Assembly (NCBI GenBank): GCA_022578605.1
Contig: MU394177.1
Coordinates: 1-38,842 of the forward strand
Length of the DNA stretch: 38,842 nt
DNA from: Camillea tinctor
Taxonomy: Eukaryota > Ascomycota > Sordariomycetes > Xylariales > Xylariaceae
Direction: 5' to 3'
The notes under the pieces were generated by a model that saw only the letters and a list, made by a program, of their open reading frames with translations, ran no database searches and had not been told where the DNA came from. Shown piece after piece: positions 21,436 to 32,217 of the stretch. Position numbers and translations under genes: made by a program. Each line of letters opens with the position of its first letter. Position 1 is the first letter of the stretch.

Positions 21436-23148
21436 TCACAATCTCGCATATGCTGGGCAAGACCCTACTCTCTCGTGGCAGATATCATGATGCTGTGGTC
21501 CTCCATCCCAAATCTCTGACGACCCGGAACTCTCCTTTTCCGTGAAAGACTTCAAGAATTTGCGCGCCTGCTTCTGCTTCGCCCGTTTCAGTTGTCTTTG
21601 TTTCTTTTTCGCACTTCTGGTATAATCTCGCCACACCATCGTCGTAGAAATCTTCTTACCCTTAGCCCCCGTTTTCTTGCTGTGCCGGGCCTTAGAGGAT
21701 TTGCGCTTATTGACAGCTACCAATAACGCAGAATTATCGGGCTTAACTACATGTTCGAAACGAACCCTTGTACGCAGACACACCTTCCTGACCCATTTCT
21801 TGAATTTGAATTTCTGAATACGCTTGACGAGAGAACCCGCAGAGTGGTTTGGCTCGGGCAAACACCATGTAGGCTGTTCGGAATCTCCCACTAGGGTTTC
21901 TGACCTAGGTGTAGTAGATTTAGGTAGATTTTGGGGGGTGGGATTAAGCGTGGAATTAAGTCCCGAGGATTCTTGCTGACCGCGTAAGGTTGTACATGCA
22001 GTTGAGCTGGTCTCGATACTGGGGCGCAGGCGGTCCGTGGAGTTGGTACGACTGATATTTGACGACGTATCATCATCAGAAGTTCTCCCAGCAATTGACA
22101 CTTTGTATGACATGAAACTGACATCAAGTGCAGAACCACAAGAGTCCATATTCTTTAGAACGGGCACCATACAGTCGCTGCTAGAAGAGTATTTCTGATT
22201 CTCCTTATCAGACCCCTTGAGCACATCGGAATTTAAACATGGCTGTGGCGATGAGGCTTCTTCCCTCAGTACTACCGATTGAGGAGAAACTATAGGGAGA
22301 GAAAATTGGTTGACTTTATCTTGGTTAGTTGTTCTGGATTCAGTGTCTGAAACACTTTCAGCTGCTGCTAGCTCTTCTATGAGACTCTGGCCTAGAGCTG
22401 GATCTGGACATGAATTATCGCTCGTTAGTTCGCTAGATCGGTTCCATAGTATCTGCGATGGGTAATCTCCAATACGCGAATACTCTGAAATAAGAGTATT
22501 TACCCCAGTCGCCGGCTCCGGAGAGCGACAATAGTCAGGTGGGGAGCGAATCCCTTCTGTAGGGTACGACGAGGAGGTGCTACGGACTCTATCTAGGCAA
22601 TCGGATAGGTTCACTAGCTCCAGTGATGGTTTCTCTTTCCCGTTTTCTGTGGTATCGCCTTCGTTATGTAGCTTGTTCGAAATAAAATTTACTGAGGTTC
22701 CAAGTTGCTGAGCTGGACCCTGGCCGAGAGTATCTGATCTTGGGCGTAATGAGTTCCGAAGTGGTTGGGCTATGGAATTCCATTTAGCAACAGAAGATTT
22801 GCCGAAATTATTGCTTCGTTCAGTATCGATCTCGCTTGGTGCTGTATCCTGGGGCTCTCGAGTATGTCGGGGTTTGAAGTCAGGGGGGTGTGGTATGTTT
22901 TCAGTACGAGATACTAGAGGGAGTGTCTGATTTCCACTAGAACGTTGATCTCCAAGTACGGGGTTATCCTGACAGGTTTCACTTTTGTCGAACAACGTCG
23001 CGAATACAGCAGAAAGATTGGCTCTGCGGCGTGTTCCGGGCTGACCAATGTGTACGGTAGAAAACTTGGTCGACTGATTGGAATCATTATCGCTGGATCT
23101 CTCACGGTTGAAAACTCTAGTTGGTAGAGACCATCGGTAAAGAGACAT
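21436..23148 (-). CDS. Ser/Thr-rich orphan protein with basic C-terminal region
   Basis: Single exon, 570 residues, starting MSLYRWSLPTRVFN. I recognise no domain. Most of the chain is Ser/Thr/Asn/Asp-rich and probably disordered. Residues about 441-535 form a strongly basic region with KFKFKKWVRKVCLRTRVRF at its start and repeated Lys/Arg clusters (SAKKKQRQLKRAKQKQARK) that could act as a nuclear localisation or nucleic-acid-binding helix. A long frame without stops in AT-rich surroundings supports a real gene. The frame is open 14 codons further upstream but without an earlier ATG there. Function unknown; the nuclear role is a guess from composition. Confidence 0.65.
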   Translation of the reverse strand: MSLYRWSLPTRVFNRERSSDNDSNQSTKFSTVHIGQPGTRRRANLSAVFATLFDKSETCQDNPVLGDQRSSGNQTLPLVSRTENIPHPPDFKPRHTREPQDTAPSEIDTERSNNFGKSSVAKWNSIAQPLRNSLRPRSDTLGQGPAQQLGTSVNFISNKLHNEGDTTENGKEKPSLELVNLSDCLDRVRSTSSSYPTEGIRSPPDYCRSPEPATGVNTLISEYSRIGDYPSQILWNRSSELTSDNSCPDPALGQSLIEELAAAESVSDTESRTTNQDKVNQFSLPIVSPQSVVLREEASSPQPCLNSDVLKGSDKENQKYSSSSDCMVPVLKNMDSCGSALDVSFMSYKVSIAGRTSDDDTSSNISRTNSTDRLRPSIETSSTACTTLRGQQESSGLNSTLNPTPQNLPKSTTPRSETLVGDSEQPTWCLPEPNHSAGSLVKRIQKFKFKKWVRKVCLRTRVRFEHVVKPDNSALLVAVNKRKSSKARHSKKTGAKGKKISTTMVWRDYTRSAKKKQRQLKRAKQKQARKFLKSFTEKESSGSSEIWDGGPQHHDICHERVGSCPAYARL

Positions 23149-24577
23149 GATGTCGAGAACAGTAGGTAGAACCCGAAAAGTTCGTAGCAATACAGCTAAC
23201 CCTGTAACTTAATGCCTAGAGAATAGGCTACGGCTGGTAAAATGGAATCAATGCCGAGAAGTTGTATAGATAGCATATAGTTGAAATCTAAAGGGGAAGA
23301 TGAGTATTATCGAGAAGCATCAACATAAAGTCTATGTCCAAGAGACAAGAATCATGAACCAGGTTAGAGAGGCCAGGGGACAGACGCTCCTACTTCAACT
23401 ATTACTTATTCTAAATACAACTAATGATAGAGAATACTACTTAATGCCTTCTTTCTTCAAAGATATTGAATAGTAGATAGGTACATGGAGCTGTCTCAGG
23501 GTTGAAGTAAGGTTTAGAGATGTATGATATTGCACCAGACTTCTTACCTTATTAGGGTAATCATCTAGCTTGACTTCCTCTTGTCGACTCCAACATTGAT
23601 TCAGAAGTGAAGTATAACTTGATAAAATACAAAAATAAAATAAAAACGCTCCTTCTTCCATCCTTATTAATGTATAGAATCTAGCTTAGAACCACAAGGA
23701 GATTTTGTAGAACTCACCACATATGCATCGAAATAAGTGGTACTACTACCCTAAACAAAAATAAAACGACTTTTACCTTCCTATTAGAAGATTCAAGACT
23801 TCGGCCGATTGATTCCTGCTCGACATGTTTCAAGTTAATCAACAATAAGAATTTGAATTTACCATAGTACGAACTACTTGTTGATGTTGCAACCCCCTAG
23901 ACTAATAATATTGATGTGTTTTAGCATCAACATGAGTACGAAAGTCTCTTGCGCATTTTACAGCAGAAATGCTGCGTTATTTACCTAGGTTCTCTATGAT
24001 AGAGAAAATCATATTATTAAAACCTCTGCAAATGGTGTAAGTTACGTGTAAGCGGGGAGGTCAGTAATCACCACGATCCGTCGGCGACTTCATTTCTTGT
24101 CATCGGCGAAGTTTTTTTCTTTTTTTAGAAAAAAGTGGTGCCATAAGCATTTCAAAGACCACTGCTGTGAAAATGTACGGAAATAAACATGTAATTTCCG
24201 CATTCTATCTCCTCCTAGAACCTTCTATAACTGCTCATAGCTGATATAGGGAGTGTTGAGCCTGCAATAGACAATCATGTCAGTACCTGAAAAGAGGGTT
24301 TTAAGCTTATAAGGAATGACTGCAACTCTGGGTAGGTTTGACGGGCCGCTACGTAGCATAGCGTTTCATTTCCATATATAATATGGATGTCAGATCACTA
24401 AGATCTTGAATTCGGCGATCAGAACTAGCTCAACTATTACGTTATACTACATGGATCAGAGCCCGAAGGTAGCGGGAAGAAACACGTCAATATAGTATGA
24501 TAGGCTATTCAATATACTTATGCGCAAGAGGATTGTGATATATATATATATACTAGAGGTCTGAGGCCTGAACGACG
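23149..24577. other. Divergent spacer, no gene seen
   Basis: About 1.4 kb between the start of the orphan gene (-) and the start of the MBL hydrolase gene (+). AT-rich, with a TACCTAGGTT at 23982-23991 and a short (AT)n at about 24538-24551, just upstream of the MBL start. No gene, RNA or transposon end recognised. Confidence 0.5.
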
Positions 24578-25811
24578 ATGGGAGGAGAGCCAACACATCT
24601 ATTTCAACAAGCCCGAGAATATATCTTGCAGCGCCAGAATCCCGCAGTAACCGAAAGTATGGATCCGTCCCATAGTCCAAAACTTGCTGAGGTCGATAGC
24701 TTAACTATCCACACCATCGTCAATGATGAGATTGACCAAATCTCACCATCACCACACCCCGGAGTCAAACATGCCCAGTCCTTCATGGGTGCACCTTTAA
24801 CGTCTCTCCCAGGCGGTACTCAACGGGGCGGCAGCTCAAAAGAGATGCGGATGGACACTATAGTAAGTAAATTCTTGGACTATGATTTAGTCTTCTTGAC
24901 TGCAGACCTTAGAAGTCCCCTTCAAGTAGCGACTCATCTCATTCTTATAGTGCTGTGGTGCGCACGGTCTCTCCTTGCTTATAACCGCAACCAAGGACGG
25001 CAAGTCGCATAGCCTGCTCTTCGACACGGGACCCGAGGAAGCGGTGTGGGAAAGAAACGTAACTAGGTTGGGTCTCGATGCCGGAGTCATCGAGAGAATA
25101 GTCTTGTCACACTGGCACCGCGACCACTCGGGGGGCATGCTCAGTGCCGTGAGGATGATCGAAGCAGCTAAGAAAAGCAGCCTCGGTGAGCATGCAGACA
25201 GCAACAAGGTCGTGGTCGACCTACATCCCGACAGACCGAATTTCAGAGGCATTCTGGCGCATGAGCCAATTTCTCTCGAGGCTGACCCAACGTTTGCCGA
25301 GGTCGAAGAGGCTGGTGCGGTGGTTTTCAAGAGCGACGAGGCGCATACCATGCTCGAAGACACATTCCTAGTGTCAGGGTCGATTCCGAGGCACACGGCC
25401 TACGAGACCGGCATCCGGGGCGGGATTCGGTTCACATCCGACGAGCAGTGGGTGCAAGACGAGCTCATCATGGAGGAGAGGCTGGTAATGTGTAACCTTA
25501 AGGGCAAGGGGTTAGTCGTGTTCACCGGCTGCAGTCACGCCGGGATCGTCAACGTGTCGCGGCATGCGGTTGAGCTAGGCGCCGGCGTCCCCTTATATTC
25601 TCTAGTCGGAGGATACCACCTAGCCGATGGATCTGCCGAGAAGCTGGAACAGTCCATGCGGGACTTGAAGACCCTTGCTCCAAAGGTCCTAATGCCGGGT
25701 CATTGTACCGGCTGGCGTTTCAAGGTACGCCTAGAAATGGAGATGCCGGGTTGTATGGCTCCTCTCTTTGGCGGAACCAAGTACGAGCTCATCTCGGATG
25801 ATTCACTTTGA
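24578..25811 (+). CDS. Metallo-beta-lactamase-fold hydrolase
   Basis: Two exons, 24578-24862 and 24951-25811, give 381 residues. The 88-nt intron has donor GTAAGT and acceptor TTATAG, phase 0, and joins MDTI to CCGAHGLSLLI. The metal site is HWHRDH at 149-154 (His149, His151, Asp153, His154), with further ligands likely in GCSHAG and PGHCTGW. The layout (short N-terminal strand block, LLFDTGP, HxHxDH, GCSHAG, PGHCTGW) matches the COG1237-type hydrolases related to the archaeal RFA-P synthase annotation. Substrate not inferable. The true start may be the second ATG at 24659 (MDPSHSPKLAEV), where family similarity appears to begin. Same strand as the P450, 845 bases upstream of it. Confidence 0.87.
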
Positions 25812-26656
25812 GCAACACCTATAGGTCGAGACAACCGAGGCGCTCGTCGAAAATGGTCCACGATTACTGGCTCCTTTATATATCAACCCCAACAAATGCT
25901 AATGGTTTGCATCTAAAGTTGTATTGAGACGAGGGTGATCTACCAATCTATACTTAATATGGATTAGATGATGCCGGTAGACGTTGGGGATGTGCCGTGC
26001 TTTCGTAGTGAGAATAAACATCCCCGGTCATTCGCGCTTCCGATGAAGAATGTTCGGCACGATACCTTAACGCGATTAGACCGACAGCACATATAGAACA
26101 ATATAGCGCTAAGGTCTGGGACAATTCGAAAAGGTCTCTCAACAAACTGCCATATACCTTTTGCATACCTATACTTAGCTCTAGCATAACCCGTAGACAA
26201 GAGACTGGGTTGCCGCTCGCATTATATATCTTATTATCATCTAACCTAGCTATGTATGACATCGTGTACAACGTTTGCACAAAGCGCTGGTGGGTACAAT
26301 GCAAGGAATTATGTGTACATAACAAACCATAAGCAATCTACATACCTAGGTATTTGTAATTACGACACCACAACGGTGTTGCATTCGAAGCCATGCATAC
26401 ACCTCGACTTGCTACGTCGCTTCCACAGATCCAGATCCAGGGAATTGCCTGGATCGGTGAAACCCCTCATCCAAAAAGCAATCTGACATAAGGAATAGGT
26501 ATAAATAACTAAACCTGTCATGCTGCTATATGTTTTCGTGAGCTCTCATGCTTTTTCATTGTGCTACAGTAGATATATAGCACTGCAAACTTTAGCTGTG
26601 TTTAGCAATAAACTAGTTTATTATTGATTCAGAGCCTTTGGCACGAAGAAAAAAAG
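25812..26656. promoter_or_regulatory. Spacer upstream of P450, no gene seen
   Basis: 845 bases between the MBL hydrolase stop and the P450 start. It contains a perfect TACCTAGGTA (26343-26352). Short open frames on the minus strand (78 and 123 residues, overlapping) have no motif. Presumably the P450 promoter and the MBL 3' UTR. Confidence 0.45.
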
Positions 26657-28345
26657 ATGCGTCAGATGCTAATTCTGCCCGGAATTCAGGCAGTGGTTGG
26701 GGTTCTCTCCCTTACTGTTGTTGCTTACGCCTTTTATCAGTGCTTTCTGTCACCTCTTGCTAAAGTCCCAGGCCCCTTTTGGGCCAAATTCAGCAACCTT
26801 TATCGAATACGTTTATCGCGAGCCGGTCATTTTCATCGAGAGCTCATCAAGCTCCACGAAAAATATGGGAATGTCCTCCGGATCGGGCCAAATAACCTGT
26901 ACGTTGCACTTTGAATACGTGGTAACTATAATGTGCTTGTATAAAATACTAAATCTAATCTATAGGAGTGTTGCAGAACCAATGGCATTTAGGGAAATCT
27001 ATAGTATGTCGAGTCTTCGCAAGTTCCCAAATAGAACACCATAGACATTCGCTGACTTTGAAAAAAGGGGCTGGCAATAAGTTCCCAAAAGACGCTTCAT
27101 ACAAAGTGATGAAGGGGACCCGCCCTTTTGACCTCACCGGGGAAACGAGGGAGGATGTGCACTCGAGTCAGCGTAAACTGGTCGCACGAGCGTATACCAT
27201 GGAGTCCATGATACACCTAGAGCCTAAGGTGGATAGTATGATTCGACTCTTTCTGGAGAAGCTTGATACAAAAATAGGCGAGACTTTCGACATTGGCACA
27301 TGGTTTCAGCTTTTCGCGTTTGGTATGCCTCTAGTTTGAATGCTTTAAGCCTACAGTTCCACTGACCTTCCCTTTTACTCTTGGTGAACAGATATTATTG
27401 GAGCAGTGAGCTTTACCAGACCATTTGGTTTCGTCGAAGCCGGAGACGACCAAGGAACATTCTCGAGGATTCAGCGTTCGATGGCTTCTATAACTTGGGT
27501 TATGCAGGCACCATGGGTCCACCGTCTTCAGCAGAGGCTCAAGCCCATCATCGGGAACTGGCTAGCAGCTAACGACCGCAATGGGTATTTCTTCGAATTC
27601 ACAAGTCAAGAAGTCACCGGACGTAAGGACCGCGGTGGTGATGATAAAGATATCTTGGCGCAGCTTTTCGCGGTACAGAAAGCAAAGCCACATCTGTCGA
27701 ACGTGGATATCGCCTACATGATGACATCCAATGTTTTTGCCGGCTCCGATACGACGTCGACGGCGCTTCGTGCCGCATTCTTTCTCTTATTCAAAAATCC
27801 AGAAAAGCTTCGCTATCTTATGGAAGAGCTAGGGGGGAAGAAAGCCAACGGCCAGTTAAGCGATTTAGTGTCATCGGAGGAGGCGAAGTCCTGTCCTTAT
27901 TTACAAGCCGTAATATACGAGGCAATGCGTTTAATACCCTCAGTTGCCATGTTGTTGGACCGAGATGTCCCTCAAGGGGGTATGACCATTGGCCCTTATT
28001 ATATCCCAAAAGGCGTGAGTAATTATATATCCACATGAAATTCTATCAAATGGAATTGAAAGCTAAAAGGCACTGGCAGGTGGTCGTCGGTTCTTCTCCC
28101 TGGGTAATCCATCGGCTACCCGAGATATGGGGTGCTGACGCGGAAGAGTTTCGCCCAGAGAGGTGGTTGAATAAGGAGACTGAGGGTAACTTGAGTATGT
28201 TATTGGATTAACCACTCTCCTGCTCACTCGATCTGTATGAAATATCTAACCTAGGTACTTACGCGAATGTGTTAGAACGATTCTTCTTTGCCTTTGGAGG
28301 AGGGTCTCGAACCTGTATTGGCCGAAGTAAGTTGCCATAGGATAA

Positions 28346-28404
<59 letters not shown>

Positions 28405-28568
28405 TTGTGTATTTTATAATTTTTTATTTTTTATTTTTGTTGTTTTAGTGAAAGNNNNNNNNNNGCCCGATGGGCTTAAATCACTAGCTGCGGGGGGGGG
28501 GGGGGTGTCCGAGTTTTTGGTTTTTGGGTTTTTTTTTTTTGGTTTTTTTTTTTTTTTATTTTATTTTA

Positions 28569-28622
<54 letters not shown>

Positions 28623-28915
28623 ATATTCCATCGCATTATTAACAATGATTTAGATATAAGTTGGCTTGAGATAGAAAAGGTAAGTGTCATTTCTCGTGAC
28701 AACATAAATGAAGCCTCCTAACCTAGTCATAGCTTATCCCTACTATACTCATGCGTTACAAGTTTCATATGGCAGCCGACTTGGAATTGAAGGAGGACTG
28801 CGGGTGAGTTCATATTGTATTATCTTTTATCACCCTAAAACACATAAACTAACGTCGTCGCAGGGGCTTGGTCTTCCTATCTGGCCTATATGTTCGCATG
28901 AGCTTGCTGGAATAA
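26657..28915 (+). CDS. Microsomal cytochrome P450 monooxygenase
   Basis: Nine exons: 26657-26898, 26966-27003, 27068-27322, 27392-28014, 28080-28194, 28255-28326, 28654-28679, 28733-28803 and 28864-28915, giving 497 residues with all phases consistent. An N-terminal anchor helix (about 4-28) is followed by the Pro-rich PLAKVPGPFWAKF hinge. I-helix AGSDTTST is at 295-302, ExxR is EAMR at 355-358, RPERW at 411-415, and the haem loop FGGGSRTCIGR at 438-448 with ligand Cys445. Six introns are 60-69 nt and a seventh 53 nt; intron 6 (327 nt) holds homopolymers and a 10-N gap. Resembles pisatin-demethylase/benzoate-hydroxylase-like fungal P450s, but substrate is unknown. The last exon ends GLYVRMSLLE and fits weakly, so the extreme C-terminus is less certain. 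Confidence 0.87.
28348..28620. repeat. Poly-T and poly-G tracts around assembly gap
   Basis: Within P450 intron 6: a 54-nt T run (28348-28401), T-rich sequence, ten N (28455-28464), a 14-nt G run (28492-28505), and another long T run (about 28572-28620). This looks like low-confidence assembly rather than real intron sequence, although a long T tract before a 3' splice site is possible. Confidence 0.9.
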
Positions 28916-29686
28916 CTACCTATGCAGACGTATCAATGAATCCAGAATTGACTATGTTGGTGAGGAAGATATATGTGATAGGCCTCTTGAATTTAGAATA
29001 AATAATTCCAGTATGAAGTCAAAGCAATGGCTTAAATACATAACCGTATTGAACTGGAGATAGAGGAGACCCCCTACCAACAGTTGTATGAGGCTGTGAG
29101 GGACTAGGGACTGAGGTCCCTAGTCTACGACACCCAACCATCATACTGTTTATTTGAAATAGAGACATAAAAGATTCGAAAAGCAAAGGAATGTATTGAT
29201 CTAAGCTGTATAGTAACGCCGACATGCCATGATGTAAAAGGAAGAAACTATCGCAAACTTGTAATGCATCGCAAACTAGTATACACAGAGATGTGGTCCC
29301 TAGTTCCCCTAGTCCCCACATCAGTATGTACCTAGGTACCTATTGGGAAATGATGAAAGTTCCTATTGTCTGTCCCAATTCTACCTAGTAATGCCTTAAT
29401 CGCATATTCAAACAATTGTAATCTTATCTACGTTAAGTTATGCAACATTAGGAGATATTTATGATGTCATCACTTGACCTTAATTTTTTTTTCTAGGTAA
29501 CCTTAGGTAGGTACATACATTATATATGCATATAAGTTAAATCGATTTTAAACTTTCAAGGTTCCTTTTTCCCACTGAGATCAACTTCCCATAGTCAAGC
29601 TGCTTCATGCATCCATCATCCCATCCCAACATCCTCATCGTTCCACTCTCACGATTTCTCTACCTTTCGCCTTCAACCTAGAAACC
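28916..29686. other. Intergenic, small inverted-repeat segment
   Basis: Between P450 and cPLA2. It contains a perfect 10-bp inverted repeat (29102-29125), a related arm near 29288-29322, and TACCTAGGTA at 29329-29338. A 100-residue minus frame (29321-29019) lies inside the inverted-repeat segment and has no motif. The last ~170 bases are probably the cPLA2 promoter. Confidence 0.45.
29102..29125. repeat. Perfect 10-bp inverted repeat (hairpin)
   Basis: GACTAGGGAC, a 4-base loop TGAG, then GTCCCTAGTC. A similar GGACTAGGGG/ CCCTAGT arrangement appears in opposite orientation at about 29288-29322, so the two may bound a ~230-bp element. Confidence 0.85.
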
Positions 29687-29746
29687 ATGTTCAACACGCC
29701 GCATCCTTTTATCGAGGAGGCTTTCCCCAAACTACGAGCAACATGA
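29687..29746 (+). promoter_or_regulatory. Upstream ORF overlapping the cPLA2 start
   Basis: A 19-codon frame begins at 29687 in strong context (GAAACCATGT) and ends with TGA at 29744-29746. The stop overlaps the cPLA2 start codon in an ATGA arrangement. If it lies in the mature leader it would be expected to affect cPLA2 translation, perhaps through termination-coupled reinitiation. The leader's transcription start is not known, so presence in the mRNA is inferred. Confidence 0.55.
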
Positions 29747-32217
29747 GATATTTTCACTTTCAGACCTGCCATCGGGGTTGTGGAAGGTTAGCCTCAGCCT
29801 ATAGGACTCTTCGGTGGCTACCGATCTCTGCCGGCACCTCGAAGCCATACTTGCCATGTTCTCAGCCTTCTGCCGCTAGCCGATCACTACCACGTAGTTT
29901 TTTCACCTTCGCAAAACAACAACAGGACACCAACACTGGTACATCCCCCCTTGTCATTGCCGCTGTCGTCGGTCTATTTGGTGGCTTGCTCATATACCCA
30001 CTATACCCAGGAGATGAATGGCGTCAAGCCCGCCTCGTCAGAAAGCGGAGGGAACAGCTGGAAGCTGCAAAGGATGAGCGAGCGCGCCAGTCCCAGGACA
30101 CAGCATGGTTTGCCTTCGCCAAGCGCTTTGAGGACTTCTCCAACGTGACAGACATAGAATGGTCCACATTGTCTGATCGTATTGTTGATCTGATTCTTCC
30201 TGATTGGTCCAAAGCAATCCCTGCCCAGATTCGGAAGCTCCAACGGGAGCTCTCTATGTCTGACGGCTCCCTGGCTAATGAAATATGGAACGAGGCTCAC
30301 GATCCCTTCATCAATCCGGAAATCCGCTATACTGCCCAAGTCCGTGTATCAGACCAGCTCTGTGACGAAGAAAAGGAGTATCTTTCCCGGCGGAAGAGAG
30401 TGGCAACCGCTGCCTTGGCTAAGTATCTCGACTTAGACGAGAATGATATCCACCCTGATGATGTTCCGACTATTGCTATATGTGGTTCAGGTGGCGGACT
30501 CCGAGCTCTAGTTGCTGGAACAGGTTCTTTGCTTGCAACCCAGGAGGATGGTTTATATGATTGTATCACGTATACTTCAGGGGTCAGCGGTTCATGCTGG
30601 CTACAAGCTATTTACAATTCCTCTCTCACGCATTGCCACTTTGATCGCATCGTTGAACACATGAAAGCGAGAATAGGAGTACACATTGCCTACCCCCCAG
30701 CTGCATTTTCGTCGGTAACAACCTCTCCGACCAACAAGCTACTTCTTTGCAGTATGGTTGAGAAACTCAAGGGGGACCCGAACGCAGATTTTGGATTAGT
30801 CGACATATATGGCATTTTACTGGCAGCTAGGCTCCTAGTTCCGAAAGGGGAGCTGGGTATAAACGACAGAGATTTCAAGCTTTCTAATCAACGTGATTAT
30901 ATAAAATATGGTCAGAATCCCTTGCCGATCTATACCGCGGTAAGGCATGAGATACCTACCGTTACCTCGGCCTCTCAAGGTCAAGCCACCGAGGAAGCAA
31001 AGGCAATCGCGAAGCAGGAGGCTTGGTTCCAATGGTTTGAAATGACTCCGTACGAATTCTTCTGTGAGGAATTCAATGCCGGTATTCCAACATGGGCACT
31101 CGGTCGACGTTTTGATGGCGGATTTGACGTACCTCCAGAAAGTGGTTTTCACTTGCCCGAACTTCGTATGCCGATCCTGATGGGAATATTCGGCAGTGCT
31201 TTCTGTGCAACACTGAGTCACTATTATCGAGAGGTCCGGCCACTGGTGAAGAGTCTTACGGGGTTTGGGGCTATCGATGAGATGATTCATGGACACAATG
31301 AAGATTTAGAAAAAGTGCACCCTTTCGATCCGGCTCAGATACCTAATTTCACATACAACATGGAAGGTCAACTACGTTTTACGACTCCCACGAAAGTTTA
31401 CAAAGATGAATATTTAAGACTGATGGATGCTGGGATGTCCAATAATCTGCCGATCTACCCCTTGCTCCGACCTGGCCGGGATGTTGACGTGATCGTGGCT
31501 TTTGATACTTCCGCTGATGTCAAGACGGATAATTGGTTGGCTGTAGTAGATGGCTACGCTCGTCAACGCGGTGTTAAGGGGTGGCCTATTGGTGTAGGAT
31601 GGCCGAAAGCGGCAGATTCGACTCGAAAGATTCAAGCAGAGCTTGACATCGCCCAGGCCGAAACTCCTGTAGATGCGCAACGTAAGCTTGAGCAGGCACA
31701 AGGAGATCAAGAAGCAAAGCACGCTGGAGAAGACCCAGGCACGGAGCCGAAGACTAAGGCCAAACACGATACTTCGCACCCAGAAGACTCAGATCTAGGG
31801 TATTGCACGGTTTGGGTAGGCACAACAGAGGAACGTTCCTCAGAGCCGCCACCACCATCTAAAGTGCTTACGGACGAGACGTCGTGGCAATTAATGGAAC
31901 CCAATGCGGGCATCGCAGTTGTGTATCTGCCTTTCTTGGCTAATCCGGCGGCGCCTGGTGTCGACCCCGCCACCAGCGACTACCTAAGCACTTGGAACTT
32001 TGTGTACACGCCTGAGCAGATTGACAACGTTGTAGCGCTCGCTCGTGCGAATTTCGCCGAGGGCAAGGGCCAGATCCGCCGCTGCGTGCGCGCAGTCTAC
32101 GAGCGCAAGAAGCGAATGCGTGAGCAGCGCGAGGAGGCCGCCAGAAAAGAGAGATACCGCCGCTTGGTGCGTTTGGGTATTGCAGGGAGGCTGGGCGAGG
32201 GCGATCATTTTAGTTGA
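29743..32217 (+). CDS. Cytosolic-type phospholipase A2 / lysophospholipase, likely mitochondrial
   Basis: Single exon, 824 residues. The N-terminus (1-60) is Arg/Ser-rich with few acidic residues, typical of a mitochondrial presequence, followed by a hydrophobic helix at about 69-87. The cPLA2 catalytic domain shows GSGGGLRA at 248-255 (oxyanion Gly loop; Arg254), GVSGS at 280-284 (nucleophile Ser282) and DAGMSNNLP with Asp562 as the dyad Asp. An acidic, low-complexity insertion at about 640-700 and a charged helical C-terminus follow. Family knowledge: hydrolyses sn-2 fatty acids of phospholipids; a related Aspergillus nidulans enzyme (PlaA) is reported as mitochondrial. Location is inferred from the presequence and helix. 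Its start overlaps an upstream ORF. Confidence 0.92.
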   Translation: MRYFHFQTCHRGCGRLASAYRTLRWLPISAGTSKPYLPCSQPSAASRSLPRSFFTFAKQQQDTNTGTSPLVIAAVVGLFGGLLIYPLYPGDEWRQARLVRKRREQLEAAKDERARQSQDTAWFAFAKRFEDFSNVTDIEWSTLSDRIVDLILPDWSKAIPAQIRKLQRELSMSDGSLANEIWNEAHDPFINPEIRYTAQVRVSDQLCDEEKEYLSRRKRVATAALAKYLDLDENDIHPDDVPTIAICGSGGGLRALVAGTGSLLATQEDGLYDCITYTSGVSGSCWLQAIYNSSLTHCHFDRIVEHMKARIGVHIAYPPAAFSSVTTSPTNKLLLCSMVEKLKGDPNADFGLVDIYGILLAARLLVPKGELGINDRDFKLSNQRDYIKYGQNPLPIYTAVRHEIPTVTSASQGQATEEAKAIAKQEAWFQWFEMTPYEFFCEEFNAGIPTWALGRRFDGGFDVPPESGFHLPELRMPILMGIFGSAFCATLSHYYREVRPLVKSLTGFGAIDEMIHGHNEDLEKVHPFDPAQIPNFTYNMEGQLRFTTPTKVYKDEYLRLMDAGMSNNLPIYPLLRPGRDVDVIVAFDTSADVKTDNWLAVVDGYARQRGVKGWPIGVGWPKAADSTRKIQAELDIAQAETPVDAQRKLEQAQGDQEAKHAGEDPGTEPKTKAKHDTSHPEDSDLGYCTVWVGTTEERSSEPPPPSKVLTDETSWQLMEPNAGIAVVYLPFLANPAAPGVDPATSDYLSTWNFVYTPEQIDNVVALARANFAEGKGQIRRCVRAVYERKKRMREQREEAARKERYRRLVRLGIAGRLGEGDHFS

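Noticed and set aside
28448..28721. Phe-rich frames near the gap
   Set aside because: Translations of poly-T tracts and N bases inside a P450 intron, not coding.
26657..28915. P450 as a broken pseudogene
   Set aside because: At first the frame looks interrupted many times, but all breaks coincide with good introns, phases agree, and the length (497 residues) and all key motifs are intact.
30835..31296. 153-residue minus-strand frame
   Set aside because: Antisense shadow of the cPLA2 coding sequence.
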